Below are positions 20,181-35,699 of a stretch of DNA of 64,000 nucleotides, piece by piece. The notes under the pieces were generated by a model. The model was not told the origin of the DNA. It made no database searches and saw only the letters and a list, made by a program, of their open reading frames with translations. The position numbers were made by a program, and so were the translations under genes. Location: NCBI GenBank assembly GCA_030674185.1, contig JAPXFY010000016.1, positions 38,794,966 to 38,858,965 on the forward strand, written 5' to 3'. The DNA is from Monoplex corrugatus (lineage: Eukaryota; Mollusca; Gastropoda; Littorinimorpha; Ranellidae). The first letter of the stretch is position 1. Each line of letters begins with the position of its first letter.

Positions 20181-21268
20181 ATGTAGTTATGAATTCATCA
20201 TAAGTTAAAAGGTGACCCAAAATAAGTGACAAAATTCGAGATTAGCCCATATGTAGTTATGAATTCATCATAAGTTAAAAGGTGACCCAAAATAAGTGAC
20301 AAAATTCGAGATTAGCCCATATGTAGTTATGAATTCATCATAAGTTAAAAGGTGACCCAAAATAAGTGACAAAATTCGAGATTAGCCCATATGTAGTTAT
20401 GAATTCATCATAAGTTAAAAGGTGACCCAAAATAAGTGACAAAATTCGAGATTAGCCCATATGTAGTTATGAATTCATCATAAGTTAAAAGATGACCCAA
20501 AATAAGTGACAAAATTCGAGATTAGCCCATATGTAGTTATGAATTCATCATAAGTTAAAAGATGACCCAAAATAAGTGACAAAATTCGAGATTAGCCCAT
20601 ATGTAGTTATGAATTCATCATAAGTTAAAAGGTGACCCAAAATAAGTGACAAAATTCGAGATTAGCCCATATGTAGTTATGAATTCATCATAAGTTAAAA
20701 GGTGACCCAAAATAAGTGACAAAATTCGAGATTAGCCCATATGTAGTTATGAATTCATCATAAGTTAAAAGGTGACCCAAAATAAGTGACAAAATTCGAG
20801 ATTAGCCCATATGTAGTTATGAATTCATCATAAGTTAAAAGGTGACCCAAAATAAGTGACAAAATTCGAGATTAGCCCATATGTAGTTATGAATTCATCA
20901 TAAGTTAAAAGATGACCCAAAATAAGTGACAAAATTCGAGATTAGCCCATATGTAGTTATGAATTCATCATAAGTTAAAAGGTGACCCAAAATAAGTGAC
21001 AAAATTCGAGATTAGCCCATATGTAGTTATGAATTCATCATAAGTTAAAAGATGACCCAAAATAAGTGACAAAATTCGAGATTAGCCCATATGTAGTTAT
21101 GAATTCATCATAAGTTAAAAGGTGACCCAAAATAAGTGACAAAATTCGAGATTAGCCCATATGTAGTTATGAATTCATCATAAGTTAAAAGGTGACCCAA
21201 AATAAGTGACAAAATTCGAGATTAGCCCATATGTAGTTATGAATTCATCATAAGTCAAAAGGTGACCA
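20181..21268. repeat. 70-bp satellite array, right part
   Basis: About 15.5 monomers continue the array of 18534-19063 in the same phase. The rightmost unit has 'aagtcaaaagg' where all others have 'aagttaaaag' and passes without a break into LINE ORF2 (minus strand FRVSHLTKNNGHLL), so it is the ancestral end. Confidence 0.97.
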
Positions 21269-23739
21269 TTGTTTTTCGTAAGATGAGAAACACGGAAGAT
21301 ACCTTTATTAATCAATTTTTTATATGATTGTTTCATTTTCAATTCTTATATTGTTGTTGCAAAATATTGGTTTAGTGGCAAATTCTTCAGAAGTTGCTGG
21401 GCGTATTTTTGTTGTTAATTCTTTATAGGCATCTAACACGTGTTGCCAACTCATGCTGACTTTGGTATTAACTAGTAGACATGATCCATACATATTGAGG
21501 TTATCCATCATTGGAAGCATAACAGTTATAATGTTTTTCCATTTATGGTTTGTATTGTTTAATTTCCGTATCCAGACAAGTTTTAGCTTGTTTTAAATGC
21601 TTTATGACAATCAAACTAAGTCCTCCTTTATGAATACGTTTTACTGCAGATTTTCTATTAATCCGGTCTGGTTTTCCTTTCCATGTAAATTTGAAGCACA
21701 ACTTTTGTAAGTGTTTGATAAAGCTGTCAGATGGATTAGGGAGATGCATCCACAGTTGTACAATTTTGTATAAAAATCAAAGATTTTAGAACAGCTATTC
21801 GTCCCAGTGGGGTGATTAATCTTTTTATCCATATCACAAACAACTTTAAGATTTCTGAAAATTCATCATCATAATTAAGTTTTTCACAGTCTGTCAAGTC
21901 TGCGGTAAACTAAACACCTAATCTCTTAAACTTTGATGGATTCCATTCCATTTTAGATATGGTAAATGTTTGTTTGTGGAATGTTTCTTACTTCCGAGCC
22001 ATATAGCTTGTGTTTTACTGGAGTAAACCAGATTTCCGTCCAAACTTATTCAATGTGTTAATAGTTTCTTCAAATTTGCATCACCTTGTGTTATGATTTG
22101 TGTATCATCTGCATATTGCAAAATCTTGTGTGTACAGTTGTTAATAGTTATACCTTTTATTTCATCATTTTCTCTTATCATGATTCCAAGAATTTCTACT
22201 CACAGTATAAACTAGTAAGGTGAAATGGGGTCTCCTTGTCGACATCCTCTCTCAATTTTATTACTGTATAGATCTTTATAAAAATGTTCGACTTCTTGAG
22301 TTATTTCGTTCTGCCCAACCTTTTCTGTTCCATTTGAAACACGTTTCGTTATAGATTTATTGATAAGATGTCTCTTTTCGAGGTTACAGAAGTATGCCAA
22401 TATTTTTTCACCTGCTATCCATCTAGCTCGAGATCGAAGAAGAATGCCACCCATTTTCTTTTTTCTTATTTCGATCAAATTAGCTTTACATTCTTCCAAG
22501 CGTTTATTCTGTTGATCAGATTTACGTGTTATTTGCTCTAGATGCTGTATTTCTGTCTCTAACTGATTCTCGTTTTCTGTGCTCATGCGTTTTTTTTCAT
22601 TGACGCATGTGCAATTGGTTTTGATCGTATTTTCATCAAAAGGACATCAAGGGAGAACTGGTCTGATATTGTGAACTGAATATCTGTTTGAGGAATGTTT
22701 TCTATTCCTTTTTGATTGTACACCAGTACAGCATATTCCTCAGTTACATGTTTAATTTAAGTATTAATTTCTTCTATATATTCGATATCTTTTAATAGGG
22801 AACTATTAAATTTCCAAAAAGTCTTTCGTTTTATTTCTTTTGCAAATGAAAGTTTCAAAGTAATCATTGAATGGTCTGAATGATACCCATAAACAATTTC
22901 AGCCTCCTTTACATTTTGTATCATACTTTCAGAAATAACAAAGAAATCCAGACGGCTTTGTTAAAATGGTGTTGGTCTGCGCCACGTATATCTTCTTATA
23001 TCTGGGTTAACCTGTCTCCAAATATCCACTAAATCCAAGTTCATGGTAATTTCATCAACCTTTTCTCTTTCTTTTGGATTATTGACGTGTTTGTAATTGT
23101 GACAATTCATGTTGGTGTCAAGTGCAAGGTTCCAGTCACCCCCTATGATTACATGTGAAGACCCTACTTCTTTGATGTGTTGTTTCAACTCTTCGTAAAA
23201 TTCTGATATGTCTTTATTTGGGCCATAGATATTGTAGGAAATCTTCATTCATCGCTGTGAGAGAAACAAATATGAAATTACCTTCTGTATTTTTTACAGA
23301 CTTTCTTTATCTTAAATTCAAAATTATTATTAAACTTTACTGCTACTCCTCTGGACTGAGAACTGTAAGAAGAGAAGCAGCATGTATATCCCCATTCAGA
23401 GTTAATGTATGATTCTAGCTTTAATTCAAAGTGTGTATCTTGTAAGAGATAAATTGAATGATTTTTTTGTTTGAGATATTAAAACACATCTCTTCTCTTT
23501 TGAAGATTTCCAAGACCTTGACAATTTAATGATGCACTGCTAAGGTTCTGCATTATAATGAAAAATTGACAAATAAATATTTAAACCTTTTTCTTCACTT
23601 CTATATGTAACAAAACGAGAATACTATCTCAACACAATTATCAATATTACAACAATAATGAATACAAAGATCTTCGTTGTGACGAAGTATACACATGTTT
23701 TCATGGAAAAAATCATTCATTGGTACAGCTAAACACAAC

Positions 23740-24062
23740 ATAACAAGAAAACAGGAACCAGAAGAACAAGAAAACCAATGTAAGCGCGTATTTAACAAAA
23801 CAAGACAAAACAAGCGCAAATTTTCGGCCAACCGACCTTTGTCAAGCGCGAACGCACGGTCACAAACAGATCACAAACACCAAACAATGGATAATAAAAA
23901 CAGGACTAAAAACTTCCCTGCCGCCTCGTCCAGTGGATAAAAAGGGGACCATTTTGCGTTTGTTTTGTCTTGTTTTGTTAAATACGCGCTTACATTGGTT
24001 TTCTTGTTCTTCTGGTTCCTGTTTGCTTGGGCGCGGGCAGTCGCACTTGTTTTGGATCTTGT
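23740..24062. mobile_element. Foldback element, copy 2, nearly perfect arms
   Basis: Arms 23750-23820 and 23953-24024 are inverted repeats of about 70 bp with a single mismatch; the spacer is 132 bp. Shared family words: 'aggaaccagaa', 'gcgcaaattttcggccaac' and 'ggactaaaaacttccc'. It is nested in the L1/Tx1-like element between ORF1 and ORF2. Confidence 0.85.
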
Positions 24063-24503
24063 ACAATAAGAAAAATCATGAAACAGCAAACAGCTAAACC
24101 AACTTTCTGAGCAAAAAGCATTCTAATCAAACAAACATATACATACATTACACAAAAACGATAATCATTTTTAGTGATCGTCACTGGCGAGCAAAATGTA
24201 CAGTGTTGAACAAACGATTAGTTTATCTTGTAAGTTCCAATAGCATATCCTTCTGCATGAATTAAATTAACATATTGGAACATGGCCTGAATCAAGATCT
24301 ATGCACGCACGTACGCATATCTGCATGCATAAGCATATCCTCCTACATATCTGCCAACATATCTGCAGATACACAAAATATACACATATATACACCCACA
24401 TATATACATATACATATATTCATATATACACACATCTATGAACACATATATAAATATGCATATACATATACACGTATACACCCCCCATATGTATATATAT
24501 ATA

Positions 24504-24795
24504 TCATCATCATCATCATCAGTCCCGCAGTCTGGTTGACCGTTGGGGCACCACTGAAGATTTTGCAACCAACTTCCTCCACTCCTCACGGTCCTCGGCT
24601 TTCCGCAGAATGATATTCCATTCAAGGCCAGTCCACTCTCTGATATTGTCTTCCCATCTTTTTCTCTGTCTGCCTCTTCGTCTCCCTCCCTGAACTGTTC
24701 CCTGCAAGACGGTCTTGGCCAGTCCAGATGATCGTGTGACGTGCCCGTACCACCTCAGTTTGCGTCTTTTCACTGAGGTCAGGAGGTCTTCATAC
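24504..24795 (-). mobile_element. 3' tail of an RTE-like element (family C)
   Basis: Minus-strand frame encodes [33 protein letters not shown] and EEWRKLVAKSSVVPQR, the typical carboxyl end of RTE-type reverse transcriptase ORFs. It is followed by a (TGA)n tail (plus-strand ATC repeats at 24504-24521). It lies between microsatellites inside the L1/Tx1-like element. Confidence 0.8.
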
Positions 24796-24813
24796 ATATA
24801 TATACATACATAT

Positions 24814-24858
<45 letters not shown>

Positions 24859-24919
24859 CATATGCACATATACGTATACATACATACCTATATACATATG
24901 TATGTATATACACATGTAA

Positions 24920-24990
<71 letters not shown>

Positions 24991-25080
24991 TACAAACACA
25001 CATATGTACACGCACATACATATATATATCTACACATACATATACATTCATACATACACATAAAATTATACATTCACACA
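24796..25080. repeat. Compound (AC)n/(AT)n/(ACAT)n microsatellite
   Basis: Alternating AC, AT and ACAT runs, including (AT)n at 24930-24985. Adjacent to the ORF1 remnant. Confidence 0.9.
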
Positions 25081-25363
25081 TTCCCCGTTTCTTCCCGCCT
25101 CCTTCACCCCAAACACCCATAAGTTCCACGACCAGGTCGTTCAGTGCTTTCTTCAAGTCATTGTTCTCTTTCACGCCTTGACTCAACTGATCCCGTAAAT
25201 CATTATTGTTCCCTTGCACTTTAACCACTTATTCTTTACGTTTATCTTTTTCATTATCAAGGTCAAACAGAGCACTTTCCGTTTTATCAGTGCGACTATT
25301 CACAGCTGACACTATTTTGTCCGTATCTGCTCTATGTTGTGAAATGTCTTGTTTTGTTGATAA

Positions 25364-27836
<2,473 letters not shown>

Positions 27837-29064
27837 GATGAGGACAAAGAATAGAATCAAAGAGAAATAGCAGAAGAACAGTGTAGACTTGTGGAAGGGA
27901 AAGGAACTATTGATGCCATATACATTCTAAGAACTATCATAGAGAGGTCAATTGAGATGAATAAGGATTTGTATTTATGCTTTGTTGACTATACCAAGCC
28001 TTCGATCGGGTACGACATGAAGAATTGATCAACGAATTGGAGAGACTCAATGTTGATGGAAAAATCTACGAATAATCAGGAATATGTATGGGAACAAACA
28101 GCTGCAATGAGAATAGAAAACAATATAAGCTCTTTTCAAAACATCAAAAGAGGAGTCAGACAGGGTTGTGTTTTGTCACCAGATCTGTTTTCACTATTAT
28201 AGCGAAAACATCATGAGAAACCTAGAAGAAGATCCTGGATTAAAGGCTGGAGGGAAAATGATAAACAACATTCGGTACGCAGATGACACCGTGCTAATTG
28301 CAGAAAATGAAAGGGACCTACAAAACCTTGTGAATATACTAGAAATAGAAAGCAAAGGTAAGGGGTTGGAACTAAACAGCAGGAAGACTGAAGTCATGGT
28401 GATCAGTAAAAAAACATGAAATCCCCTCATGCAAAATAACAGAAATGGCACAACCTTGACACAGGTTAATAAGTTCAAATACCTGGGAACGGTCATTTCA
28501 TCAGACGGCAGATGCACATCGGAAATAGCCAGCAGAATCGGCCAAGCTAAAACAGATTCAACAAGATGACAAGCATTCTTACCAACAAATGCCTATCAAT
28601 TAATATCAGAAAGAGAGTCCTTGAATGTTATATAGAACCGAATACTGTTGTACGGATGCGAGGCGTGGACAGTCAGCAAGCAAAGCCAGAGCAGGATCGA
28701 GGCAGCCGAGATGTGGTTTCTCAGAAGAATGTTGAGAGTTCCATGGACAGCAAAGAAAACAAACGAGACAGTCTTGATGGAGGCAGACACAAGTAGATCA
28801 CTCATAAGGAAGATTAGGAAAAGACAAGCAACATTTATAGGCCATTTTATGAGGAAGAGGGTTTTGGAGCACCTGGTACCAACGGGGAAGCTGGAGGGAA
28901 AGAGAGCACTAGGTAGACCCAGGGAGAGAATGCTGGACGGACTTGCAGAGTGGCTGGGGATGAGGAGGGTGGGGGAGATGCTGGGGGCAACGAGAGATAG
29001 AGATGGTTGGAAGTCCATGGTCGCCAACGTCATGCGGCAGAGCACCTGATGATGATGATGATGT
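27837..29064 (+). mobile_element. RTE-like non-LTR retrotransposon, family A, copy 3
   Basis: Contains RGVRQGCVLSPDLFSL and RYADDTVLIAENERD (intact YADD box), then the basic tail MWFLRRMLRVPWT and GHFMRKRVLEHLV, ending in (GAT)n at 29049-29063. The first part has frameshifts. The insertion point is between 'ccagcat' and 'acacac'. Block B at 60915-60935 shows the same flanks joined, without the element. Confidence 0.9.
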
Positions 29065-29069
29065 ACACA

Positions 29070-29530
29070 CGCCAAAGAAGGAGTACGCGCCTATGCATTG
29101 AGGTCCATGCAACGTTCATATACGCCACAGGAAAAACACATTCATATTCATTTCTTTTGTCACAATGGATTTACTATGTGAAACTCGGGCTGCTCTGCCC
29201 TTTGAGAGCGCGTCGCCTCAGTGCAGCGCCACTCAATTTTTTTACCAAGACTTTAGAAAGACAAGAAGGCTAATTTGCCTTCAAGGGGAAGGACCTAGGA
29301 AATCAACCTATCTTTCCAATGTTTTATACCAGGGGAGCCGGGCAAAAGCCCTGCTCTTCATGATTTTCAACTGCTGTGGGATCTTTACCGAAGGACCAGA
29401 TGTTCAGTTCGATTTTTCGGTCAAACTGAGGAGAAAGGTCAAGACCTCAACGGGAAACTAACCCTGGAACCTCTAGTTTAGTTAATGGCAAATGAAGTTC
29501 TGAACTATTCTGACACACTTCTTGGATTAA
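29070..29530. repeat. Conserved dispersed repeat upstream of the lectin gene (block A)
   Basis: Nearly identical to 60935-61440. It contains 'cgggctgctctgccc' and 'gagagcgcgtcgcc', words I recall from a common gastropod repeat. As it lies 0.6-1.1 kb before the lectin start in both blocks it could include regulatory sequence. No motif is assigned. Confidence 0.5.
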
Positions 29531-29611
29531 CATAATAAACAAACTACAGTTTTCAGGTGCCTGTGTATACCATTCTAATGAATAAAGAAAGAAACAAACT
29601 TTTCAACCGAA

Positions 29612-29618
29612 TCACGCA

Positions 29619-29706
<88 letters not shown>

Positions 29707-29795
29707 TGTGTGTGTGTGTGTGTGAGTGTGTGTGTGTATGTGTGTGTGTGAGAGTGTGTGTGTGTGTGTGTGTGTGTGTATCTGTGTGCATGGGA

Positions 29796-29826
<31 letters not shown>

Positions 29827-29911
29827 CTGTCTGTCTGTCTGTGTGTGTGTATCTGTGTGTGTGTCTTTGTGTGTGAGACAAACTTTTTAAACGAACCACA
29901 CAATTGTGTGT

Positions 29912-29973
<62 letters not shown>

Positions 29974-29990
29974 ACGAGCGCGCGCGCGCG
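29612..29990. repeat. (GT)n microsatellite, two runs
   Basis: GT runs at 29622-29870 and 29905-29990, separated by a second copy of the words 'gaccacacaattgtgtg' seen before the first run, so the unit was locally duplicated. Matches 61517-61682 in block B. Confidence 0.9.
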
Positions 29991-30018
29991 CGCGTGTGTG
30001 TTTCATGCTGTTCCTGCG

Positions 30019-30027
30019 TATATATAG
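30019..30027 (+). promoter_or_regulatory. Candidate TATA box of the lectin gene
   Basis: TATATATAG lies 134-142 bp before the ATG at 30161, leaving room for a short 5' UTR. The equivalent segment is missing in block B, where the GT repeat runs directly into the later part of the leader. Confidence 0.4.
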
Positions 30028-30160
30028 TACATGTAGACTATTGAAGAAAACTGCCTTTCTTCGTCTTTGTCTGCCGTCTTCGTGATCAGTCCATATCTGG
30101 AGTTGACTGAAAAGTTGGGCAAATTTTTTTCCAGTTCCTGCCAGCTGCTTGACGAGCAAT

Positions 30161-30221
30161 ATGTCTTTACAGTTTCTCCTCGTTGTTTGCATTGGACTGC
30201 TTGTACAACACAACATACAAG
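30161..30221 (+). CDS. Lectin exon 1: signal peptide
   Basis: ATG plus 19 codons of hydrophobic leader and one extra base, then donor CAAG|GTAGGG. The phase (1) fits the acceptor at 36525. The 61 nt are identical at 61791-61851, although flanking sequence of the two blocks differs by several percent, which supports a real exon. Its last 30 nt plus the donor are the source of the following tandem array. Confidence 0.78.
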
Positions 30222-33200
30222 GTAGGGCATTATATTGGGACTGCTTGTACAACACAACATACAAAGTAGGGCATTATATTGGGACTGCTTGTACAACACA
30301 ACATACAAGGTAGGGCATTATATTGGGACTACTTGTACAACACAACATACAAGGTAGGGAATTGTATTGGGACAGCTTGTACGACACAATATACAAAGTA
30401 GGGCATTGTGTTGGAACTACTTGTACAACAGAACATACAAGGTAGGGAATTGTATTGGTACTGCTTGTACAACACAACATACAAGGTAGGGCATTGCATT
30501 GGGACTGCTTGTACAACATGATAGATACAAGGTAGGGCATTGTATTGGGACTACTTGTACAACATGATAGATACAAGGTAGGGCATTGTATTGGGACAAC
30601 TTGTACAACGTAATATATACAAGGTAGGGCATTGTATTGGGACTACTTGTACAACGTAATATATACAAGGTAAGGCATTGTATTGGGATTACTTGTACAA
30701 CACAGCATACAAGGTAGGGCATTGTATTGGGATTACTTGTACAACGTAATATATACAAGGTAGGGCATTGTATTGGGACTACTTGTACAACGTAATATAT
30801 ACAAGGTAGGGCATTGTATTGGGACTACTTGTACAACGTAATATATACAAGGTAAGGCATTGTATTGGGACTACTTGTACAACACAGCATACAAGGTAGG
30901 GCATTGCATTAGGACTATTTGTACAACGTAATATATACAAGGTAGGGCATTGTATTGTCACTACTTGTACAACGTAATATATACAAGGTAGGGCATTGTA
31001 TTGGGACTATTTGTACAACACAACATACAAGGTAAAACATTGTATAGGGACTATTTGTACAACGTAATATATACAAGGTAGGGCATTGTATTGGGACTAT
31101 TTGTACAACGTAATATATACAAGGTAGGGCATTGTATTGGGACTATTTGTACAACGTAATATATACAAGGTAGGGCATTGTATTGGGACTATTTGTACAA
31201 CGTAATATATACAAGGTAGGGCATTGTATTGTCACTACTTGTACAACGTAATATATACAAGGTAGGGCATTGTATTGGGACTATTTGTACAACGTAATAT
31301 ATACAAGGTAGGGCATTGTATTGTCACTACTTGTACAACGTAATATATACAAGGTAGGGCATTGTATTGGGACTATTTGTACAACGTAATATATACAAGG
31401 TAGGGCATTGTATTGTCACTACTTGTACAACGTAATATATACAAGGTAGGGCATTGTATTGGGACTATTTGTACAACGTAATATATACAAGGTAGGGCAT
31501 TGTATTGGGACTATTTGCACAACGTAATATATACAAGGTAGGGCATTGTATTGTCACTACTTGTACAACGTGATGTATACAAGGTAGGGCATTGTATTGG
31601 GACTATTTGTACAACGTAATATATACAAGGTAGGGCATTGTATTGTCACTACTTGTACAACGTGATGTATACAAGGTAGGGCATTTTATTGGGACTACGT
31701 GTACAACGTAACATACAAGATGCAAAACAAGTTTGACCGCCCACGTTCAAGTAAACAGGAACCAGAAAAAAATACGAAAATAGAACCAGAAGTCGTATTT
31801 AATACAACCAGACAAAACACGAGCAAATTTTCGTCTAACTGGCTTTTGTCAAGCGTAAACGTAAGACTACAAACGAACAAACACCAAATACGAAAATTAG
31901 GAGGAAAAGACTAAAACTTCCCAGCTGCTTCATCCAGTGGGAGAAAAGGACGAGGGCATTGTATTGGGACTACTTGTACAACGCAATATATACAAGGTAG
32001 GGTATTGTATTGGGACTACTTGTACAACGTAATATATACAAGGTAGGGTATTGTATAGGGACTACATGTACAACGTAGTATATACAAGGTATGGTATTGT
32101 GTAGGGACTACATGTACAACGTAATATATACAAGGTAGGGTATTGTATAGGGACTACTTGTACAACGTAGTATATACAAGGTAGGGTATTGTATAGGGAC
32201 TACATGTACAACGTTGTATATACAAGGTAGGGTATTGTATAGGGACTACTTGTACAACGTAGTATATACAAGGTAGGGCATTGTATTGGGACTACTTGTA
32301 CAACGTAATATATACAAGGTAGGGTATTGTATAGAGACTACTTGTACAACGTTGTATATACAAGGTAGGGCATTGTATTGGGACTAATTGTACAACGTAA
32401 CATACAAGATCCAAAACATGTGTGACCGCACGCGTTCAAGCAAACAGGAACCAGAAAAAAACAAGAAAATAGAATCCGAATGCGTATTTAATACACCAGA
32501 GAAAACAGGAGCAAATTTTCGGCCAACTGGCCTTTGTCATCTTACACGGTTTTTTTTTTAAACTGAGTGGTAACGTTTGAAAAAGGTTGAAGTGAAAGTT
32601 CAGTGAGATTAGCAACATGGCCCTCGTTTTAAGCTGTGTGTGCTCTAATGTTCACACACTGTCAGTGTTATCAGCAGAACGTTGATTCCAACTGGTTTGG
32701 CCTATATGAAAGACAGTCAGTGTGAATCGCTGTAGCCACAGAGCTATGGACTTCAATTTATTGTTCCACATTTTGCTTATCAAGTTTCACCAGTTCATGA
32801 ATAGGGTGAGCGCCAGACTGAAACAAGCACACAACAACCCTCAAAGAGCAACATCCTGAAGGATGTATCTGTAAAGTGGATGAGACTCGACTGTTGTGTT
32901 CCCAGTCTTCTCAACGAGTCCAGAGTACATTCAGCTGTAGATAGGAGCCATACAATGACTTACTTGACTGATGAATGTTTGAACCCAAGACCTTCCAGGC
33001 AGCAGTCCATTGCGCTTACCACTTCACCACGTTAATAGGTTCCTACCGTAATGTCTGTGTAGAAATGCTGAAGCCAGTCTCTCTCTGCTTAAAGCCAATT
33101 CTTCTTGTGAAGCACCTCTCGTCTGTTGCATTAGGATCTTTTCAAACTGCACATCCAAAGAAAACAGGGGCAATAAAATGCGAACTCCATCGCACATTCA

Positions 33201-35668
33201 GCTTGATGAGTCATGTAACAAAGATCCTACGAAGAATAACCACGATGAGGACAAGGAATAGAATCAAAAGTCAAATAGCAGAAGAACAGAGTGGATTTGT
33301 CGAAGGGAAAAGAACTATGAATGCCATATACACCCTAAGAACTATCATAGAGAGGTCAAATGAGATGGATAAGGATTTATGTTTATGCTTTGTTGATTAT
33401 ACCAATGCTTTCGATCGGGTAAGACATGAAGAATTGATCAACCACCTAGAAAGACTCAACACTGATAGAAAAGATCTGCGAATAATCAGAAATATGTATT
33501 GGGAACAAACAGCTGCAATGACAATAGAAAACGATACGAACTCTTTTCAAAATATCACAAGAGGAGTCAGGCAAGGTTGTGTTCTGTCATCAGATCTGTT
33601 CTCACTTTACAGCGAAAACATCATGAGAAACCTAGAAGAATGCCCTGGATTAAAGTTTGGAGGAAAGATGATAAACAATATTCTTACGCAGATGACACCG
33701 TGCTAATTGCAGAAAATGAAAGGGATTTAAAAAAAACTTGTGAATATACTAGAAATAGAAAACAAAGGTAAGGGATTGGAGCTAAATAGCAAGAAGACTG
33801 AAGTCATGGTAATCAGTTAAAAAAAAAAAAAACCAACGTGAAATCCCCTCATGCAAAATAACAGCAAACGGCACAACCTTGAGACAGGTTGTTAAGTTTA
33901 AATATCTGGGAACGATCATTTTCACCAGACGGCAGATGCACATCACAAATAGCCAGCAGAATCGGCCAAGCCTAAACAGCATTCAAGAAGATGAAAAGCA
34001 TTCTTACCAACAGATGCCTATCAATTAACATCAGGAAGAGAGTTCTTGAATGCTATATAGAACCGATAATGTTATACGGTTGTGAGGTGTGGACAGTCAA
34101 CAAGCAAAGCCATAACAAGATTGAGGCAGCCGAGACGTGGTTTCTAAGGAGACCGTGGAGAATTCCATGGACAGCAAAGAAAACAAACGAGACAGTCTTG
34201 ATGGAGGCAGACACAAGAAGATCACTGATAAGGAAAATTAGGAAAAGACAGGCAACATTTATAGGCCAATTTATGAGGAAAGGGGAATTAGAGAGCACCT
34301 GGTCACAATAGGAAAGCTGGAAGGAAAGAGAGCTCCAGGTAGACCCAGACAAAAAATATTGGACGGACTTGCAGAGTGGCTGAGGACAGAGAGGGTGGAA
34401 GATGTGCTTGTGGCAACAAGGGACAGAGGCATATGGAGGGCCATGATCGCCAACGCCATGTGGCTGGGCACTTGATGATGATGATGATGGAGGTGATAGA
34501 AGAAGCCATGATACATTAGGCTGACATCACCTGCATGATTAAAACATAAAGACTGGCAGCTAACAGGCCAGTTTTTGATAATGTTTGCTGCAGGCGAACT
34601 CCAGACATATTCAAACCCAGACCTTTCAACTGGGAGTTCAGTGTCTTAACCAATTTGGCTGTCGTCATTGTCTCTCCAGTACTGTACTGTTCGGTATACA
34701 CCACTATCACCACCATCTACAGCAACAACAACATATGCACCGCCATCACCACCACCACCATCTGCAACAACAGCAACAACATATGCTTCGCCATCACCAC
34801 ACTCACCATCAGCAACAATAGCAACAACAACATATGCACCGCCGTCACCACCACCACCATCAGCGACAACCGCAACAATAACATGCATCGCCATCACCAC
34901 CCCCATCATCATCAACAACATATGCACCACCATCACCAAACAACAACTACAACAGCAGCAATTGCAACGATAAAAACAGTCACGACAACAATGATGGTGA
35001 TGGCGATGGTGATAAAAATATGAATAGGCTTAAACAATGATTGTGGTGACTAGGATGGTGGTCATTATGACGACGACGACAGTGATAAAACCATTAAAGT
35101 GTGTGTATATCAGTGAACGTGTCTCCCTGGTCTCACCTGTTGGCGTCACGGGGTTCAGTGTTGGCCGCTACACTCTTCGATACCGCTACACTCTTCCAAA
35201 TGGCTCTGTCTTGACTTTTGTGGATAACTTCTTGACTATTTAGGCCACTGATGTTGGTTATGTTCTCAATGTATGAGACTGGAGGCCTGCCATTCTTCTT
35301 TTTTTGCCTCTGTTTATCCTTGAAAAATGTTAACACTAGGTCTGTGTTCTTGCTACGTGACACATGGCCAATGTATTTTAGTCTTCTCTTGTTGATGTCT
35401 GCTAGTAATTGTCTGGTGGTATCAAATTCTTCCAGGACACTTTCATTAGTTCTTCTATCTGTCCATTTGACATGAAGTAGTCTCCGACAAAAGCACATGT
35501 CTGCTGCCTCAATTCTTTTGCAATCAGCTTTTCTGAGAGTCCAGGCCTCTCAGCCATAAATCATGATTGGCCAGCTCAAACATTTTAAAAGTTTAATTTT
35601 CAGGCCATTTGGTATGCCTCTGTCTTTCCAGATATTGTTGAGTACGACCATTTTCTCTCTCTCCACTC

Positions 35669-35699
<31 letters not shown>

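Noticed and set aside
18534..21268. CRISPR-like regular array
   Set aside because: Units are contiguous 70-bp repeats with no unique spacers, in a eukaryotic genome, and derive from a LINE ORF.
29553..29975. His/Thr- or Cys/Val-rich frames
   Set aside because: They are (GT)n repeats. The same applies to all similar frames at the AC/GT runs through the window.
34585..35023. His/Gln- and Thr-rich frames as a histidine-rich protein
   Set aside because: They lie in a CAC/CAT/CAA compound microsatellite, with several overlapping frames open.
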